Positions 42,766-42,876 of a stretch of 42,876 bases of DNA are shown in pieces. The position numbers were made by a program, and so were the translations under genes. This stretch comes from JAKEGK01 sp036507695. Lineage in GTDB: Bacteria; Pseudomonadota; Gammaproteobacteria; SZUA-152. The stretch spans positions 1 through 42,876 of the forward strand of contig DATCIR010000221.1 in NCBI GenBank assembly GCA_036507695.1. The letters are read 5' to 3'. Within the stretch, counting starts at the first letter, position 1. Each line of letters opens with the position of its first letter. The notes beneath the pieces were generated by a model, which ran no database searches, was not told the origin of the DNA, and saw only the letters and a program-made list of their open reading frames with translations.

Positions 42766-42876
42766 ATGTGCGGTATTGCCGGTATTCTTAGCCTGGATAA
42801 TCGAATGATTCCCGATCTTAAGTCTAAGCTTGAGGCGATGGCGGGCCTTATAGCGCATCGTGGTCCCGATGGTAAG
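42766..42876 (+). CDS. Asparagine synthase-like glutamine amidotransferase (partial, N-terminus only)
   Basis: Only the first 37 codons are in the window. The protein begins MCGIAGILSLD, with the nucleophile Cys2 of a class II (Ntn) glutaminase domain, and HRGPDGK near residue 32 is the glutamine-site motif of AsnB-type enzymes. In polysaccharide clusters such proteins (for example of the WbpS type) commonly amidate uronic-acid sugars, which would suit a WlbA-containing locus, but an ordinary asparagine synthetase cannot be excluded. Confidence 0.85.
   Translation, partial: MCGIAGILSLDNRMIPDLKSKLEAMAGLIAHRGPDGK

Noticed and set aside
1..42876. CRISPR arrays, integrases, toxin-antitoxin pairs or restriction systems
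   Set aside because: None was seen. No regularly spaced direct repeats of 20-40 bases, and no reading frame with the features of such genes apart from the IS200 transposase.

Overview
The window is a chromosomal segment of a gammaproteobacterium. This rests on gene content and order: rsmI and rnpB followed by a complete division and cell wall (dcw) cluster headed by mraZ, then lpxC, dciA, secA, argJ, a Nudix-ThiE fusion, yacG, zapD, coaE and pilDCB. It also carries the outer-membrane lipoproteins LpoA and DolP and the LPS enzyme LpxC. A dciA gene next to secA suggests the ancestral DciA type of replicative helicase loading rather than the DnaC type of Escherichia coli. I cannot name the species from the sequence alone.

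Layout. Positions 1-4132 (minus strand) hold an M48 lipoprotein protease cut by the window edge and a lpoA-yraN-dolP unit. Positions 4297-5566 hold rsmI and the RNase P RNA with its own promoter. Positions 5892-23748 hold the dcw cluster in canonical order: mraZ, rsmH, ftsL, ftsI, murE, murF, mraY, murD, ftsW, murG, murC, murB, ddl, ftsQ, ftsA, ftsZ. Many of these genes overlap by 1-4 bases, and the cluster starts with a consensus-like promoter and a very regular MraZ operator. lpxC follows with its own extended -10 promoter. Next come dciA (minus strand) and a divergent M23 peptidase gene separated by a regulatory region with a CRP-type palindrome, then secA, argJ and the Nudix-ThiE gene. Positions 31914-37773 (minus strand) hold yacG, zapD, coaE, pilD, pilC and pilB.

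After pilB there is a 0.7 kb AT-rich stretch without genes where one might expect pilA. The right end (38479-42876) looks like the start of a surface-polysaccharide (O-antigen type) locus: a WlbA-like UDP-GlcNAcA 3-dehydrogenase, a Wzx-type flippase, an IS200-like insertion sequence, a SAM methyltransferase and the first 37 codons of an asparagine synthase-like amidotransferase. The flippase and methyltransferase are clearly more AT-rich than the core genes, as is usual for exchanged O-antigen genes.

Functionally most of the window serves envelope growth and division: precursor synthesis (MurB-F, Ddl, MraY, MurG), septal synthesis (FtsI, FtsW, FtsL, FtsQ), the cytoskeletal ring (FtsA, FtsZ, ZapD), PBP1A activation (LpoA), lipid A commitment (LpxC) and export (SecA). 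I found no convincing new multi-gene system. The most useful leads are regulatory: the four-repeat MraZ operator, the CRP-like site and tandem 14-bp repeat before the M23 gene, the pilBCD block without pilA, and the IS200-interrupted polysaccharide locus.
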